From assembly GCA_038502055.1 (NCBI GenBank), contig JAXRKN010000039.1, positions 248,001-312,000 of the forward strand: 64,000 bases of DNA. The letters are read 5' to 3'. This document shows, piece after piece, positions 40,101-53,172 of the stretch. The notes under the pieces were generated by a model, which saw only the letters and a program-made list of their open reading frames with translations, ran no database searches and was not told the origin of the DNA. The position numbers and the translations under genes were made by a program. Source of the stretch: Tanytarsus gracilentus (Eukaryota > Arthropoda > Insecta > Diptera > Chironomidae). Within the stretch, counting starts at the first letter, position 1. Each line of letters begins with the position of its first letter.

Positions 40101-42891
40101 AAAAGATGAGAATTTATTATTTTAAGCAAAAAAAAGAAAGAAGAAAGAACTTTTGCACCTTTTCACTCTACCCTTGTTGTACATCTCTTTAATATTTAAT
40201 AATAAGGTCAGTTACAGACCATACGCCATTCTGCAGCGTGTTTTTGTTAGAATTTTCTCCATCACGTGCAGAAGAAAAATAATTTAATAATGATTTTAAT
40301 AATGCAAATCAGGTAGCTTTCATTAATCTAGAAGGAACCTAAAAAATTTAGGAATGTCCTCCCATGATTCCTTTTTAGAAAAAAAAATCTTAGTTCGATG
40401 TAGGTAAATCGTTGCTCTTAATTAGACCAAAAAATTCCAAGCTGACGCTAAGAAAAGAGAAAGAAAAATTAATTATAATAACTAATAATCATCGTCCCGT
40501 GTGTGCATCTGTGATAACGTCGAAAGCCTCACAAATAACGAAGACATAATAATTCATTAAATGCCATAATATTTCATTAATATCGAACGATTTTTTCTTC
40601 TAAATCTTAATTGTTCCCTCTCCTCTTTTCAATCGATTTTCAAACATCTCTCGATCATCCTCTCTCTCTCTCTCTATTCCTCTAAGTTCAACAAGCAAAG
40701 AATAAATATTGTATAAAAGCGAAGCATACAGAATTTATACATCCCAAGACCTCGCGATGATAATAGCCGAATATCAATCTCATATGAGATTTTTTAATTA
40801 AAAATAAAAAAGAGCAAACACCTTAAGTGTTGAAGATCTGTTTGCGCAACTCGCTCGCGCTTGAGATGCAAAGAAAACTTTTTTGCAAATGAAAAAACAT
40901 TTATAAAATCAAATACAATCCGATCTCTCTGTCTCTTGGTGCCTTTTCGCATTGGAAGAAATTAATTGAAAGATATGAGCGGAGATATAGTGTGAATTGT
41001 AGCATGTTTTGCTCGGTTTTAAATTGTTTCTCTTCCCTGCACAAAAACTTCCCTCGCGGCCGTTTGTTTTCCGACTAATTTGAGTGTAGAAATTCGTATT
41101 TAAGCACACCGCGAGGTAAGGATGGGAATCTCACGAGATTGAAATGAAAGGTTAATGAGTAAGTAACACCGCAAGTGTCTTAACCTTGAGTGCAAAGAAT
41201 TTTGTGAAAACCATAAATAAACTGCGATGTTTCTTAAAATCAGCAAAGGGCGTTTTTCATAAGATTCAAACATTCGTAAAAAATCTTTAGAAAAATTTCA
41301 CCCAATCAGCAATGCATTTAAAAAAGATTATTTTAGTGACAAGAAATATGCATCCAAAAATGGAATAACACAAAAAAGAGTGTAAAGGGGCTTGGATGGT
41401 GTCTAACTCGGTACCCCATAAAAGGAATGCATTAATAAACTAAATATGGCTTTAGAATAATAAACTATTGTATTAGGTTAATCGCTTATTCAGCAGCAGC
41501 AACCGAAAACTGTTACTTCTTTTTTGTCAAATCCAATTTATTGAGCCGTGTTTCTCGAATGTTTGTCACAAATTCGTGAAAGTGGTTAGCGCGGTTTTAG
41601 GAGAAAGACAATGAACTTTCCAAATAAAATTTTCAAAATTAAGCTTCTTCTTCATTTGATATTTTTTAACTTTCGTCAACTTAAATAATTTTTTTATCGA
41701 ATCCAGAAAACCGCGCTCCTCGTTATAAAGTTGTAACATTATTTGTTTGCATTAATTCGACTACCACATAAGACACAAAAACATATAGCCAGAAACGACA
41801 TATGATTTCTAAAAGATAATACCCATCAGCTTAAGTATAATAAAAATGTCATACTAGATTAAAGATTTACCACACAATAGTTTCCAACAGCATTTAATAG
41901 GTTTGTGCTGTCTATCGACAACTCCTTTTCATTTTCAATATAAATATGATAAGCGCATGGACACGATAGACAGAGTGATACGATGAGGAGGGGCAAAAAG
42001 AAGACATAAAACACATGAATTAATATTTTCTTTGAATACCATTAAAGCCGTTTTTGGCATATTTAAGTTATTACCAACAGAAAAAAGTTATTTCTTTTTT
42101 TGACTCTCCGCCGATCGTACGCACATAAATTTAGGTTTCTTTTTTCCTTCTCACCGAACGTATCGATATTTTTCGGCTTTGAAAGCTCTTTCTGTTAATT
42201 TGCTTAACCTGTTGAGTGTATCGCTTTTTACGAGTTTACGCAAATCTTTTATAGCATTTTAGTAACAGAGAAAATATCGTGGTTCAAACGTGATTTTTCG
42301 CGAGAGATAAGACATTAAATTACGATGGGAAACCAATTTTTTTTTGGGTATCGATAGCCGATATGTGTGTGCATTAAGTCGATGGGTTATGCAAATTATA
42401 TTTTGAGCTTTAAATTTATAAGGGATGCAATCGGCTAATTGGGTGATTTAGAATGTGGCGGGAACTTTTTAAGGAAATTATTTTTGGGATTTTATAGAAA
42501 CGTGACTTAATGATTTTGGAATTTGAAATTAATCGATGAAACGTAAACTTTTGAAGTGATTTAACTTGTACCAAATAAATATAGCCGATGCTAAAATGAC
42601 ATCATGTCAGCTCGGAAGATGGAATAATTTATCAATGACCGTGATGTCACTTGTTTTGTTTGATAGATGAGCTTTAAAAATATGACCTTTGTTGAAAAGT
42701 TGCAACATTTGTCGATTAGCTATGCACGTGCTACGAACATCCAGTCAACTTCAAACATCCAGAAAATTTCTCACCTCATGAAGCGGAACTTTGAAGGCAA
42801 CGAACGGCGTCCCGACAATCTTATCTCCTAATCCTTTGTAATCTAACCATCGATCAGGTATATCCTTTTTCTTATGCCATTGTCTGCTCAT
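37123..42891 (-). CDS. DUSP11/PIR1-like RNA 5'-triphosphatase
   Basis: The coding exons, in order of translation, are 42891-42775, 39148-39117, 39001-38859, 37865-37791, 37715-37671 and 37601-37123. All are GT-AG with consistent phase and give 296 residues. The N-terminus (residues 11-38) has the family pattern IPDRWLDY then GTPFVAFKVPL. Residues 65-76 read LGMVIDLTNTPN. The Cys phosphatase loop HCTHGLNR lies at residues 129-136, and ARGYDIERQNYI follows. These match DUSP11/PIR1 better than the phosphatase half of mRNA capping enzyme, and no guanylyltransferase domain follows. From about residue 190 the protein becomes an Arg/Ser/Asp/His-rich tail, as in nuclear RNA-binding proteins. Known family members remove beta and gamma phosphates from 5'-triphosphorylated RNA, mostly in the nucleus. 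The ATG at 42891 starts the conserved N-terminus. Intron 1 (about 3.1 kb) and intron 2 (115 bp) interrupt the N-terminal part. The start is 352 bp from that of TMX1 on the other strand. Confidence 0.9.
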
Positions 42892-43243
42892 TTTTTCCAC
42901 AGTTTTTAATTTCAAGTTTTTATAAGTTAAGATTTATTTTCGTTCTTGTGTCAGTTCAATTAATGTTTTATTATAATTCACTTTTTTTCACTAAACTTAA
43001 CTATCGGGTGAGATCACTTTCGTTAGTCTAATGAAGCTAAAAAGTTATTAAAAATGAATTTAATTATTTTTAGAATTAAAATCTGAAAGTAAACAACATT
43101 TTTAATTTTCTGAACAGCCACAAAAGTTTGAATTTTAAAAATACGTTGGTTATTTTAGTTTAGTCCGACAAAAGCGCTTTCGGCCCTTAACAATTCTTCC
43201 GTACCTTAGTCAAACAGCCTCAAAAAAATTCTCATCATTAAAA
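42892..43243. promoter_or_regulatory. Divergent (shared) promoter interval
   Basis: These 352 bases separate the start codons of the DUSP11-like gene (minus) and the TMX1-like gene (plus). The interval must hold both 5' UTRs and core promoters. No TATA box at a convincing distance was seen for either gene, which suits housekeeping promoters. Confidence 0.7.
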
Positions 43244-44373
43244 ATGTTTTCTTTAATAAAATTAGCGATTTTAAGTCTTTTTCTAACGCTTGTAACATCG
43301 AAAGTAATCGAACTCAATGAAGACAACTGGACGGACTTGTTGGAAGGCAACTGGATGGTCGAATTGTAAGTAAAATTAAATTCCAATATCGGCATTCAAA
43401 AAATAGCTGTATAACCTGAACAAAGGGAAATTTAGTGCAGTAAAATTGATTTTTTCATCGAATCAATAAAATTCTTTAATTTTTAATGAAGTGACACACT
43501 TATGTTTATTGACGCCCAATGCTAAATGATTAATTTACTATTACTATTGCTGGATGTGCTTATCTTATCAATAATTTATATTCATTTTAGCTACGCTCCC
43601 TGGTGTCCTGCCTGCAAAAATTTGGATCCAATCTGGACTGAATTTGGTTCATGGTCAAATGATCTGTCTATCAAAGTGGCAAAAGTTGACGTTGTCAAGA
43701 ATCCAGGACTCTCGGGAAGATTTTTTGTCACGGCTCTTCCTACGATTTTTCATGTTACGGATGGAGAGTTTCGCAGATACTCGGGATCACGCGATATGAA
43801 CGCATTTATGTCATTCGTTGAAGATAAAAAGTGGGAGAGCATTGAACAGGTTGAGGGATGGAAGCGACCAGATGGAGTTCCAATGGGCGTTTTATCATGG
43901 TTCTTCAGACTTTCACACTTCTTGAAGGTGAGTAACAAAAAATGGACTTAAATGTATTAAACTAATTGTTAAAATAACTTCAGGAACTCAACAACACCCT
44001 CTCCGAGCAGTACGGCTTGCCTACCTGGGTGTCATATGGATTGTTTGCTGTTGTCACAATAATTATCGGTGCATTAGTTGGACTTATACTCGTATGTATA
44101 ATCGATTTTATTTGGCCACAAAAGCCAATGGAACGCCAAACTTTCTCACAAGTTCAAAAGAGAGAAAAACAAACTCGAAGATCCAACGAAATAATCAACG
44201 ATGATGATCTTGTCGATGATTCTGGTGCCGTTTATGAAGACGACGAATCATCGGATGCTGAAAAGAATTCTGGCAGCGACGAATCATCGCAGGAGGAAGA
44301 AGAAGAAGTCAAAGAACCATCACCGAAATCAAGTCCAGATGTCAGAAAGCGACGCACACGTAAGGCTGATTAA
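43244..44373 (+). CDS. TMX1-like ER thioredoxin-related membrane protein
   Basis: Three exons, 43244-43365, 43591-43927 and 43984-44373, give 282 residues. A signal peptide covers about residues 1-19 (MFSLIKLAILSLFLTLVTS). A thioredoxin domain follows with WCPAC (active-site Cys46 and Cys49) and the cis-proline motif ALPT (Pro91). One membrane span lies at about residues 171-193 (LFAVVTIIIGALVGLILVCI). The cytosolic tail is very acidic (runs of Glu and Asp, residues 215-265) and ends in a basic cluster, KRRTRKAD. The CPAC active site, single span and acidic tail are diagnostic of TMX1. TMX1 is an ER protein disulfide oxidoreductase acting on membrane-bound clients. Exon 1 ends within the Phe codon before YAPWC, so the signal peptide and the active site are on separate exons. 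It is divergent from the DUSP11-like gene. Confidence 0.93.
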
Positions 44374-46427
44374 AGTGTGAGACAATTTCTATAAAAAAAA
44401 TCACACACGCTGATATACATAGATTGATAAAAAAAATTTGCGAAAAGACTCGGAGATTTTTAACAGCACACGGCTGAAAATAAAAAATCATAAAATAACA
44501 AAATGTGAACTTCTTCATCATTCGATAATCGGGAATGCCGACTATGATGCATTGTTAAATCAATTTAAACTACAAAAATTGACATCACCCCGAATTGAAA
44601 CCAATCTACTTCTTTTTTGAGACCTCATTCTAAAATACTCACGTGTGTGCTTTTTATGGAGAAACTTGAAACGATTGAAGAATATTTTACTTCTGATTTT
44701 TAATAAAAAAAAATATTCTAAATTTCAATCTAAATATTCTCCAATAAAAATCACTCAACCTGAGACACCTTTTGAATATTTTTCTTTAACTTATCGCAAT
44801 TTTCGGTCATATTTAACATGCTTATTTAAATTATTCTTATTTTATAACTTATAAATTCTGTAACTAACTTACTTGACATTTCTTTAATAATATTCTGATT
44901 TACATCACGCGATATTGCCTGTTGAATGAATATTATGGACTGTGTGGTGCAAGAACTTTTACATTAGCAACAGAAGTTTAAGATTTTTCTATCTAAACTA
45001 ATTGATGTCTATAAAAACTTCTAAAACGATCAGAAGACTCTGCCCTCATTAAATCCTAACTAGTTGGATTAGCCAGTGCACACATATTAATTATTACTTA
45101 AAAGACTTGCGCAAGAATTAATTAAAAAAATCTTTTTAACAATTAAATAAAATTTAATTTCTAAGTACTTTTGTGAGAGATTTGTTAAGGATGGAAAAAC
45201 TAAAAATTAGTTGAATAAAAAGAAGCGTAAAGCATGCCTAATAAAAAGCATTTTATTGTTTATATTTTTTCTTGCAGTCCATGCAGACCTTGCATAGCAT
45301 TCACCTTTCACATGGACAAGTCATTTCTTTCAACGATATCTCAAGATCATTTCGCAGCTACACATTCACATCACAACGGTCATATATTTCGTTTACTTTT
45401 CTTCTATATCGACACAATGCCATGCGCCTTTTCTTCTTCAATCTCATTTAAATTGATTTAAAAAGTGAGCATTTAGCTACTCAAGGAGTTGAAGGACGAA
45501 AAAAGAGATTAATTTTGCAGCAGCATGCACGAAAATATTACACGAACCTAAATATTGTCATTACTCATGCAAATGCAAAAGATTAAAATAATAATTTGTA
45601 ACAAATATGTTAACAGTGATAAAAAAAATATTTCCTTGAAAATTTTTTTCCAACTAAAAAAGAGGCTTACTGTGTTAAAAAATTTAATTCTTCAAATTTT
45701 TTACCTCGAAATTTTTAATTGTTTGGGAAAATTTAAAGAAGGCTGTGAAAAAAATTTTTGGCTTTTTGTGTTATGAAATAAAAAAATTGTTTGAAGCTGA
45801 AAAATAAATTTTTTCAGAAAATTTTAGGAAATTTTTAAATTGCAATTAAATTTTCTGATTTTGGCTCCAGAAAATTTTCCATGCATGCAAGCACGTGCTG
45901 GTCAATAAAAGTCACACTTTGTATGAAAAAGTAATTTATAATTTTATGGTAATTGATTTTGACAGCAACAATAATTAAGTATAAATAGACTTTCCGTTTT
46001 AAAGTTCAATGTTTTTTTTTTGAAAAGATTGTGACTAACTCAATTAGCTTAAATTAATTACTTGACGGAAAATTTACCCTATTAACTCTCGTTTGAGGAT
46101 CATCATGTAACAAAAGTTTCACATCGAGCTTATTATTCACATTTTCACTTTCTCTTGCGCCTTTGTTTCATTTTCATTTTTATTTCCGAACGAACGCGAA
46201 TGAGTCTCTCTCTGTCTCTCTTTTTCTTGACTAAATGCGAGACTCCAAAAATAAAAAAGCAGTATGAATCAGAAGCTTGAACAAAACAGACGGGAAAAAT
46301 AAGAGAGCGAATACTAATTTTTGAACCTCTCAATGAGGAAAATAAAATTTATTTTAAAGTGAACAGTTAAAAAAAGAAAATTATTGATAAAAAAATAAGA
46401 AGAAGAGTAGAGAACTAAACAGCAAAA
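44374..46427. other. TMX1 3' UTR and intergenic DNA
   Basis: Starts with the TMX1 3' UTR, with a likely poly(A) signal at 44479. The remainder lies upstream of dnr1 and probably holds its promoter and 5' UTR. Short frames of 60-75 codons (for example 45234-45461) show no family similarity that I can recognise. Confidence 0.6.
44479..44484 (+). promoter_or_regulatory. Poly(A) signal of TMX1-like gene
   Basis: AATAAA, 106 bases after the stop codon. Further AT-rich candidates follow, so the real end may be later. Confidence 0.5.
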
Positions 46428-49400
46428 ATGTGGTGCCTAGTTAATTTACCGGGAAACAAACTTAACGTCGCTGTCAAAACAGAAAAAAATTCTATCGCAG
46501 CCGATTGTTTAAATAAAGTAAGTAGTATCGATGATACATTAAGTAAGAGCGTGTGGGATAGAGAGAGTGCAAAGTACAAAAGTCCACTCTGGATAATATA
46601 TTTGAGAATGTCTGTAGTTATAGGCTATAAGTGATTAAAAGAGGTGAGAATGGTGTCATTGAATGATAATTGTAATAAGAGGCTGACATCATCTTAATTG
46701 GAATACCTTTGCATCGCACACGTGGTTAGTGTAGATTTCGATAAAAAACATTTAAAATTTTTCAATTTTAGCAGAGTATTTAGAATAATTAATAATTTTT
46801 TCATAAAAAGAAAAGCACAAATTTTCAACCTTGGAAAATTCTTAGAAAATTATTTTAAAAAATTAAACTCAAAAATCATTCTAAAGTCCTCGAAATTATT
46901 ATCCCATCCGAGATCATCAAGAGAAAATTTTCCCTTGAAGTACACACGTGAAGTCACGTACATAAGTTGCACAATATATTGCAATTGCAACTTACTTCGG
47001 TGGCTCGTGAGAGTTAATAAAAGCGATGAAGATGCATTGAACAGCTGTTTACTATATAAAAAACACCATGCATGCACTCAATGTCGTAATTTCTAGAGCT
47101 GCATTAGATTTCCAGTTTTTATTTCAAAATCTTTTGTGGGTATGCATCGTGTACTTGAAAAAAGTGAAAAATAAACTATTTTGATTCAATGTTAAGAATT
47201 GACGAAATCAATCATGAAGTGCATGATGTGCAATCAAAAAAATTGCAATGATTTCAAATTCAGCTATGATCTTGAAAACACGTTTACTGTTCGGTTCAAC
47301 AGGTGCCGATAGTTCTGATGACTCGAGTTGAATTTTTATAAGGCGTAAATTGGTGTTATTTAGTTCAAGGGATGGATTGTTTTATTTTTAATTATTTGAA
47401 AAATTAGTTAATATATTTTTAAAAGAGCTTTTGTTAAATTTAAATTTTGAATAGGTTTTGCATGACATGAATTTTAATTATTTTTTACAACATTTTATCA
47501 TGGACGACAAAGTCTGAGCAAGTAAACATTATTTTTCCTACGTTTGTTGTCAAGATAAAAAAGCTCAAGTGCCTTTGTTGTTAAGGAGAACGAGATAACG
47601 CTTTCGTCTATGTGTGATAACAAAATTGTCATTGCAAAATGAAGCGAAATTTCTTTGCAAAATTCAAATCTCCTAATTTCATTTCCACATTTTGGCCTCT
47701 TCTCGGATATTTTGATTTAAAGTGACTCTCTTAATTGTTTTCGTGTCTCATCGTCAAAGTCGATAATATGAGAGAACGAGCAAAGTACAAAATATAAGTT
47801 TTCAACCGCTGTTCAAAGTCCAAATCGCTGTGTGTTCACATTCACAAATGTATCTAGAGAAATTATTAGCGAAAACAGATATAATAAAAATGCGCTCGCT
47901 CGCATGTGTATTTTTTGCATAAAATATTAGTTAAAGTGTGTAAATTATAGTTGTATTTTCTCATCGATAGTGAGAAACTCATTCATTCTCGTTGATAAAC
48001 AAAGTCTTCTTTTTGTTACCTTCATTTGCCGACCAAAATATTTTTTTTTTCTGTTGTTTTGAAATTTTTTCTTACATGTGTTTTATTTAAGTAAACGTGA
48101 TTTAATGCGATTATAATTTAAAGAGATATTTTTAATTAATAAAGTTGATGACACTAATTGCCGGTTTATTGCAGCACTGAGAGAAAAAGTTTAAGATTTT
48201 TTAAAAATTTTATTTAAATTTGAAATTGCAAAAAAAATTAAATTCATAAAACCTCAATTTTTCTCTCAGTGCGGTCTTCATTTAAATTACTCATTTGTAA
48301 TTCTGAATAATTTATCTTCAATCGGCACACTTAGAAGCTTTTTAATAATTCATTCAGAGTTCAGACACATTCACTTAATTCTCCTAATTTTTATTTTAAA
48401 TACTTTATCTTCTCACGTACGCCAGTCACAAATTGATAAAATCATCTAAAAGGTCATTGAACTAGTAAAACTTTATAAACGACCTTGTTTTCCAAATAAT
48501 TCACACATTGCAATAGGAGCTGACCCAATTCTAGTTATCATAAAGATTTTTGATGCCATGTGGTTTAGAAAAAAATATTGAGGAAGAAGAAAAAAATTAT
48601 GAGTCATTATGTGGAACAAAATTGGCATTTAATTGATTTTGAACACCTTACGCGGTGTTTTTGCGTAAGTCGATGATTCATAGATCATAAAAAATTTATC
48701 TTAGTTCATGCTTATGCACTAAATGTGAAATTGAGATTATTGAACTGAGACTCGATGATCTAAGACTTTTCTTAGCTTAAGGCATAAAAAATATTTTAAA
48801 TGACACTCATTGAATTAAGTTTAGATGACTGGACTTTCCGTATTCTTTTGTTCAAGCTCTTTAAAAACAATTTAGAATTAAATTTTTGCATGCTCATCGC
48901 AAATCTTTAAAAAATTCTTATTAATTGTCAGGTCTGTCATGACTTGGGAATTGTTTGCGAGACTGACTATTTTGGATTGCTATATGCGCCATCATCACAC
49001 ATGCTGAGAGCCGTGCCTTCAAATTTAAAGCAATGGATCAATCTTCGAAATCCGTTAGACAAGCGAAATCATCGTGGAGAAGGTCCAATTTTGCTGGAAC
49101 TGCGTGTCAAATTTTGGGTTCCAGGACATTTAATATTGCAGGAGAATGTTAGGTGAGTTAATTTAAATAATTATTAAATTTATAATTCAACAAGTTTTTA
49201 CAGAGAAATATTTTACATGCAAGCACGACAAATGCTTCTTGACGCCGAAACATTTCCAAGTGATTTGACACAAGCAGCACGACTAATCGCCCTCATTGCA
49301 CAGGCGGAAGGTGTAAAGTTCAATTCGGAACTTTTATCAGAGAGTGGTCAGAAATTTATCAGCGACTTTAAGGGACTTAATCGAATAAGGAGTAAAAGCA

Positions 49401-50691
49401 TTAGTGATAAGAGAAATTCAATTGACGAAATGAAAGTTGAATACAGTAGCCATGATGATAAGGAAAATGAATGTGATAGCGCAAAACATAGTCATGTACT
49501 TCATAGCTATTTAGAGCACATGATTTATCTTAAAGACACACAAACGATTGAGGACAACTTTTTGTTGACAATAGCACGCGAGCATCAAAAAATTCAAACA
49601 ATGACTCAGTCATCCGCAAAGTATTGGCTTCTCGAGGAGTTTTCGACACTTCAGCACTTTGGCGAGGAAATCTTTCACGGTACGCTGATTTCGGAATCCG
49701 AATGCAATGCGCAACATGCACGTGGGGAAAAAATTCAAATTGGCGTAAATCCTCAGGGTCTCAACGTGAGCAAGCTAGAAAGCGACCAAACATTCTCAAT
49801 ACCGTTCGGTGCAGTCGAGTCTGCAAAGTCAATTCGAAGGTGCTTCCATTTGTGCTATTTGAATGAGAATTTTAACGATTGTAACATGGTCATTAAGTTC
49901 ACATCGCATCGAATTGCGGGCACACTTTATCGTGCGTTGACGGAAAAGCATAGCTTTTATAGCTGCGAAACTGTTCATAAAAATGTCGAGACGCAATTTA
50001 TAAGAGATTTAAAGGTGAGTTAATTACTTTAAGATGATGTGTTGGCCTCGTCCAAAATACACCAATTTTAACAAAAAATATCTTAAGGGTTTAGAATTTT
50101 TTTTATTAAATTTTAGATCCAATAAAATTAGTTAACCTTGAAATAAATTAGCTTTTTTTAAAAATATCCAAATCCTTGAGAAGTCATTAACATACGCGTG
50201 ATCTCTTAACAACATTCAAAACCACTTCCTAGAACAACTAATCAAAAATTATTTTCTTCTCTTCTCAGGGCACGATAGTTTCAATGTTTAACGAAGATTC
50301 GACACTAGGTAAAAAATATGTATTCGATATTCGACTAACATTCCGAGAGCTTTACGATAATTCTCGGAGAATTTTACACGTTAAAGGCATTGACACGGCA
50401 TCGACGACTTCCGCCGCTAATAATAATCAAGAGGAAGCGAGTGGACAATCGTCGAGTGAGTGCGAAATCAAACGAATTGATTTAACATGTTCAATTTGTA
50501 TGGACCGAAAAATTGACACTCTCTTCCTACCATGCGCTCATCTTTCGTGCTGTAAACTTTGTGCAGAAAAGTAAGTTTAAAATTTAAATGTTTTAAATAT
50601 TTAAAAATTTATTTCTATCATTTTTAGATGCCAAACATGTCCATTATGCAGGAATACAATCCTATCAACATCGACTGTATATTTCACCTAG
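46428..50691 (+). CDS. Dnr1/MYLIP-like FERM-RING E3 ubiquitin ligase
   Basis: Five exons, 46428-46517, 48932-49152, 49204-50014, 50269-50570 and 50628-50691, give 495 residues with consistent phase. The protein begins MWCLVNLPGNKLNVAV, the start of the FERM F1 lobe. It continues with ETDYFGLLYAP and LELRVKFWVPGHLILQENVR, typical of the MYLIP/Dnr1 FERM domain. It then has a FERM F3 lobe with GTLYRALTEKHSFYSCE and TLGKKYVFDI. Residues about 140-175 form a charged low-complexity insertion. The C-terminus is a C3HC4 RING: Cys448, Cys451, Cys463, His465, Cys468, Cys472, Cys479 and Cys482, ending STVYFT. In Drosophila, Dnr1 restrains the caspase Dredd in IMD immune signalling; the vertebrate relative MYLIP/IDOL ubiquitinates the LDL receptor and myosin regulatory light chain. 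Intron 1 is 2.4 kb and carries a small hairpin element; the rest are 50-255 bp. The RING is split by the last intron. Confidence 0.92.
48174..48272. mobile_element. 99 bp hairpin/MITE in dnr1 intron 1
   Basis: A perfect 15 bp terminal inverted repeat, GCACTGAGAGAAAAA with its complement, encloses 69 bp of AT-rich DNA with further partial pairing. A clear target site duplication was not seen. The CACTG end is compatible with the CACTA/Chapaev group, but size and end alone do not settle it. It could also be a structured intronic RNA. Confidence 0.6.
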
Positions 50692-53109
50692 TGCAAATCA
50701 GAGGATATTTAAAATTTAAACGGATAAGCTTAAAATTAAGAGTTTGAACTAATTTCCTTAAAACAGACCTAAGCAATGCAAATTAATTTAAACGATATGT
50801 GATGTTAACCAGTAATTTAATTATTGTTCGAATATTGCAAAGATTTTTTATTTAAGTTTAAAATAAATATTTTAAAAAATGTTTTTATTGCTACAAAAAA
50901 GTTTTAAAATTAAAGTTTGCTTACAGGTAAGAAAATTAAAGTTTTTGCAGCTTAGAAAAATAACGGAAAATAAAAATTGAAATAGCATTAATCCAAGCTA
51001 TATGTAGATGTGTTCCCCCTATCGCGTCTCCGCTTATAGCTTTTGCTCGCTATATTCCGCATCAACTTCACACATATAGGCCCGAGTTACATTGTCAATT
51101 TTTCGCTTCGATTATGTAGAAAGAATATTTATATCAATTTTTAGAGTGTCAAACACGAAAATTCAGATTCAAAATCATGAGCATTGATTCAAAATTTTGT
51201 GCACATACCTTAATCTAGTGTAATGAAATGTGTGATACATAATTATACTCCAAAAAAGACTAGAGTTTGAGAATGCTTATTGTGGGGAGCAGAAAAAGTG
51301 AATTAGAAGCTAAAGGACTCAACAAAAGTAGTTTATAATAGCATAGATACGAAATATAAGTGATACACTCGATTGCAGTTACTTTATTTGACGACAAAAA
51401 GTTCAATTTTTACCAAAAAACTTCGTCGAAAAAAAATTTACTATCGAAGAAAAAAAGTTTTTTTTTCGCATACCTACAAACGCAGTGAGAACTCGACGAA
51501 AAGGAAAAAAATCATGATAGGGTTGAATTTCATATAGCTAATAATTTTTTTGGAAATTTTAAATTAATTTTTACTTATGGATGTACGCAAATTCGGCCGT
51601 AGAATTTCGGGAGTGAATTTGTGAATGAAAGTGAGTATTTTTCACTAATTTTTGCACTCGAGAAACTGAAATACCCGGTATTATGATCTATGAGACATTT
51701 TTGTTAGCCATTACTGAAAAAGAAAATTTTTATTAAAAATTCTCGATTCGGGTTATGCGATGTAGACTTATTTTGCTCTCAACGCCAATTTTGCAGCCGA
51801 CAATCATTAAAAAAATTATGAAAAATTCATAAAAATATGGTTTTTGTATGTGTTTCGATGGCCAAGAGAAGCAACAAGAAGAAGAGAAACAAAAAGAATA
51901 AGAATTTTTTACATTTTGAGTGTGCATATTACAACAACTGAGAGAAGCTATGAATATTTTTTTTGGAACTATAACAAATTTTTTGTTACAACTTGCGAAG
52001 AGTTCATAGCGCAATTACGGAAATATTCTCAGAAAAAAATATTTTAAAGATTTAAAAAATAAATTTACGTCAAAATTTATAAACAATAAAAATCTCTCTT
52101 TAACTCTTTATGGCATTAAAGCTAATTAAAAAGGTCACACCTCCATCTTATTCAGGATTACCTGTTAAAATTGGTACCCTTAAATGTTTTATGATAAAAT
52201 GCATTTGTATTGGTGAGGGAGAAAAATATGTTTCAAATTCCAATTTATTCCGAAAATAATTTAAAGTTTTGCTGCATCACCTAAACTCAGTGATTTATGC
52301 CCCATCAAAATTACAATTTCACTGCATTTTCAACATCTATGCAGATCTCATAAACTTGAATAAATTTAACACACTCAAATGCAATTTAAATTCTTCTAAA
52401 TAATTTTCCAGTCCTCTGCCTCTCATCAAATTGCGCTCTTTATTTAAAAGTTACATTTTAGATTACCATTTTACGCAATACCAAGCTAAAACTAAACGAT
52501 TGATGCTGCGCTCCTTTAAAAAAAAGATAGAATTTGTTTTCCATGAAATGTGTCGAGAGCTGTATAATGAATAAGCAATAAGAATACGCGACACAAAACT
52601 TTAATATGTCGAGAGGGATCTCTTCAATGTATTTTTCAGTGAATAAATTTTTCCAACTCTTTTTTTTCACGTCGGCAATGACGACAAATGAAAATACCGA
52701 GAGACAGAACGATGTGCAAGGATGTAACCCGCTTTTAAGTGGTTAAATTGGGATGGGGGATGGGATTTCGATTGAAAAACATTGTTGTCATAATTTAATG
52801 CTCGAATATTTATGCTGTAATCAGTGAAAGGGTTGCTTTAAGGGAAATTTGGCGTCGGCGATGTATGAAATTTTAATTAGTGTCGAAACTTAAATGAACA
52901 CTCAGTTTTGCTGAATGTTAAGGTGGTTTAAAAATAATCTTTAATTATCTAAATTGCTTCGAGCACTCCTAAGAATCAAACAAAACTTCTTCTTTGGCGT
53001 AAATTAAACAAAATTTATTAACTTCAATAACCTCAAACTGGTTCAAATTTCTCGAGTGCTCATCCAGTTTTTACTAGATCACACCACTAAACTTTATCTC
53101 TTTTTTTAG
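50692..53109. other. dnr1 3' UTR and intergenic/5' region of next gene
   Basis: The dnr1 3' UTR comes first, with AATAAA at 50863. The rest has no recognisable coding region. It ends at an acceptor (tctctttttttag, 53109) that opens the first coding exon of the next gene, so at least one upstream non-coding exon of that gene lies here or further left. I could not locate it. Confidence 0.55.
50863..50868 (+). promoter_or_regulatory. Poly(A) signal of dnr1
   Basis: AATAAA, about 170 bases after the stop codon. Confidence 0.55.
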
Positions 53110-53172
53110 TTTGCGTCTTCAACTTAGCGAAATAGAGTTAAATTTTAATCTTACAAGATTTTACATTTTGAA

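Noticed and set aside
45234..45461. Frame with CSPCRPC between TMX1 and dnr1, with a good acceptor inside
   Set aside because: The Cys pattern is isolated, a second overlapping frame is equally open, and no promoter, donor or family similarity supports it.
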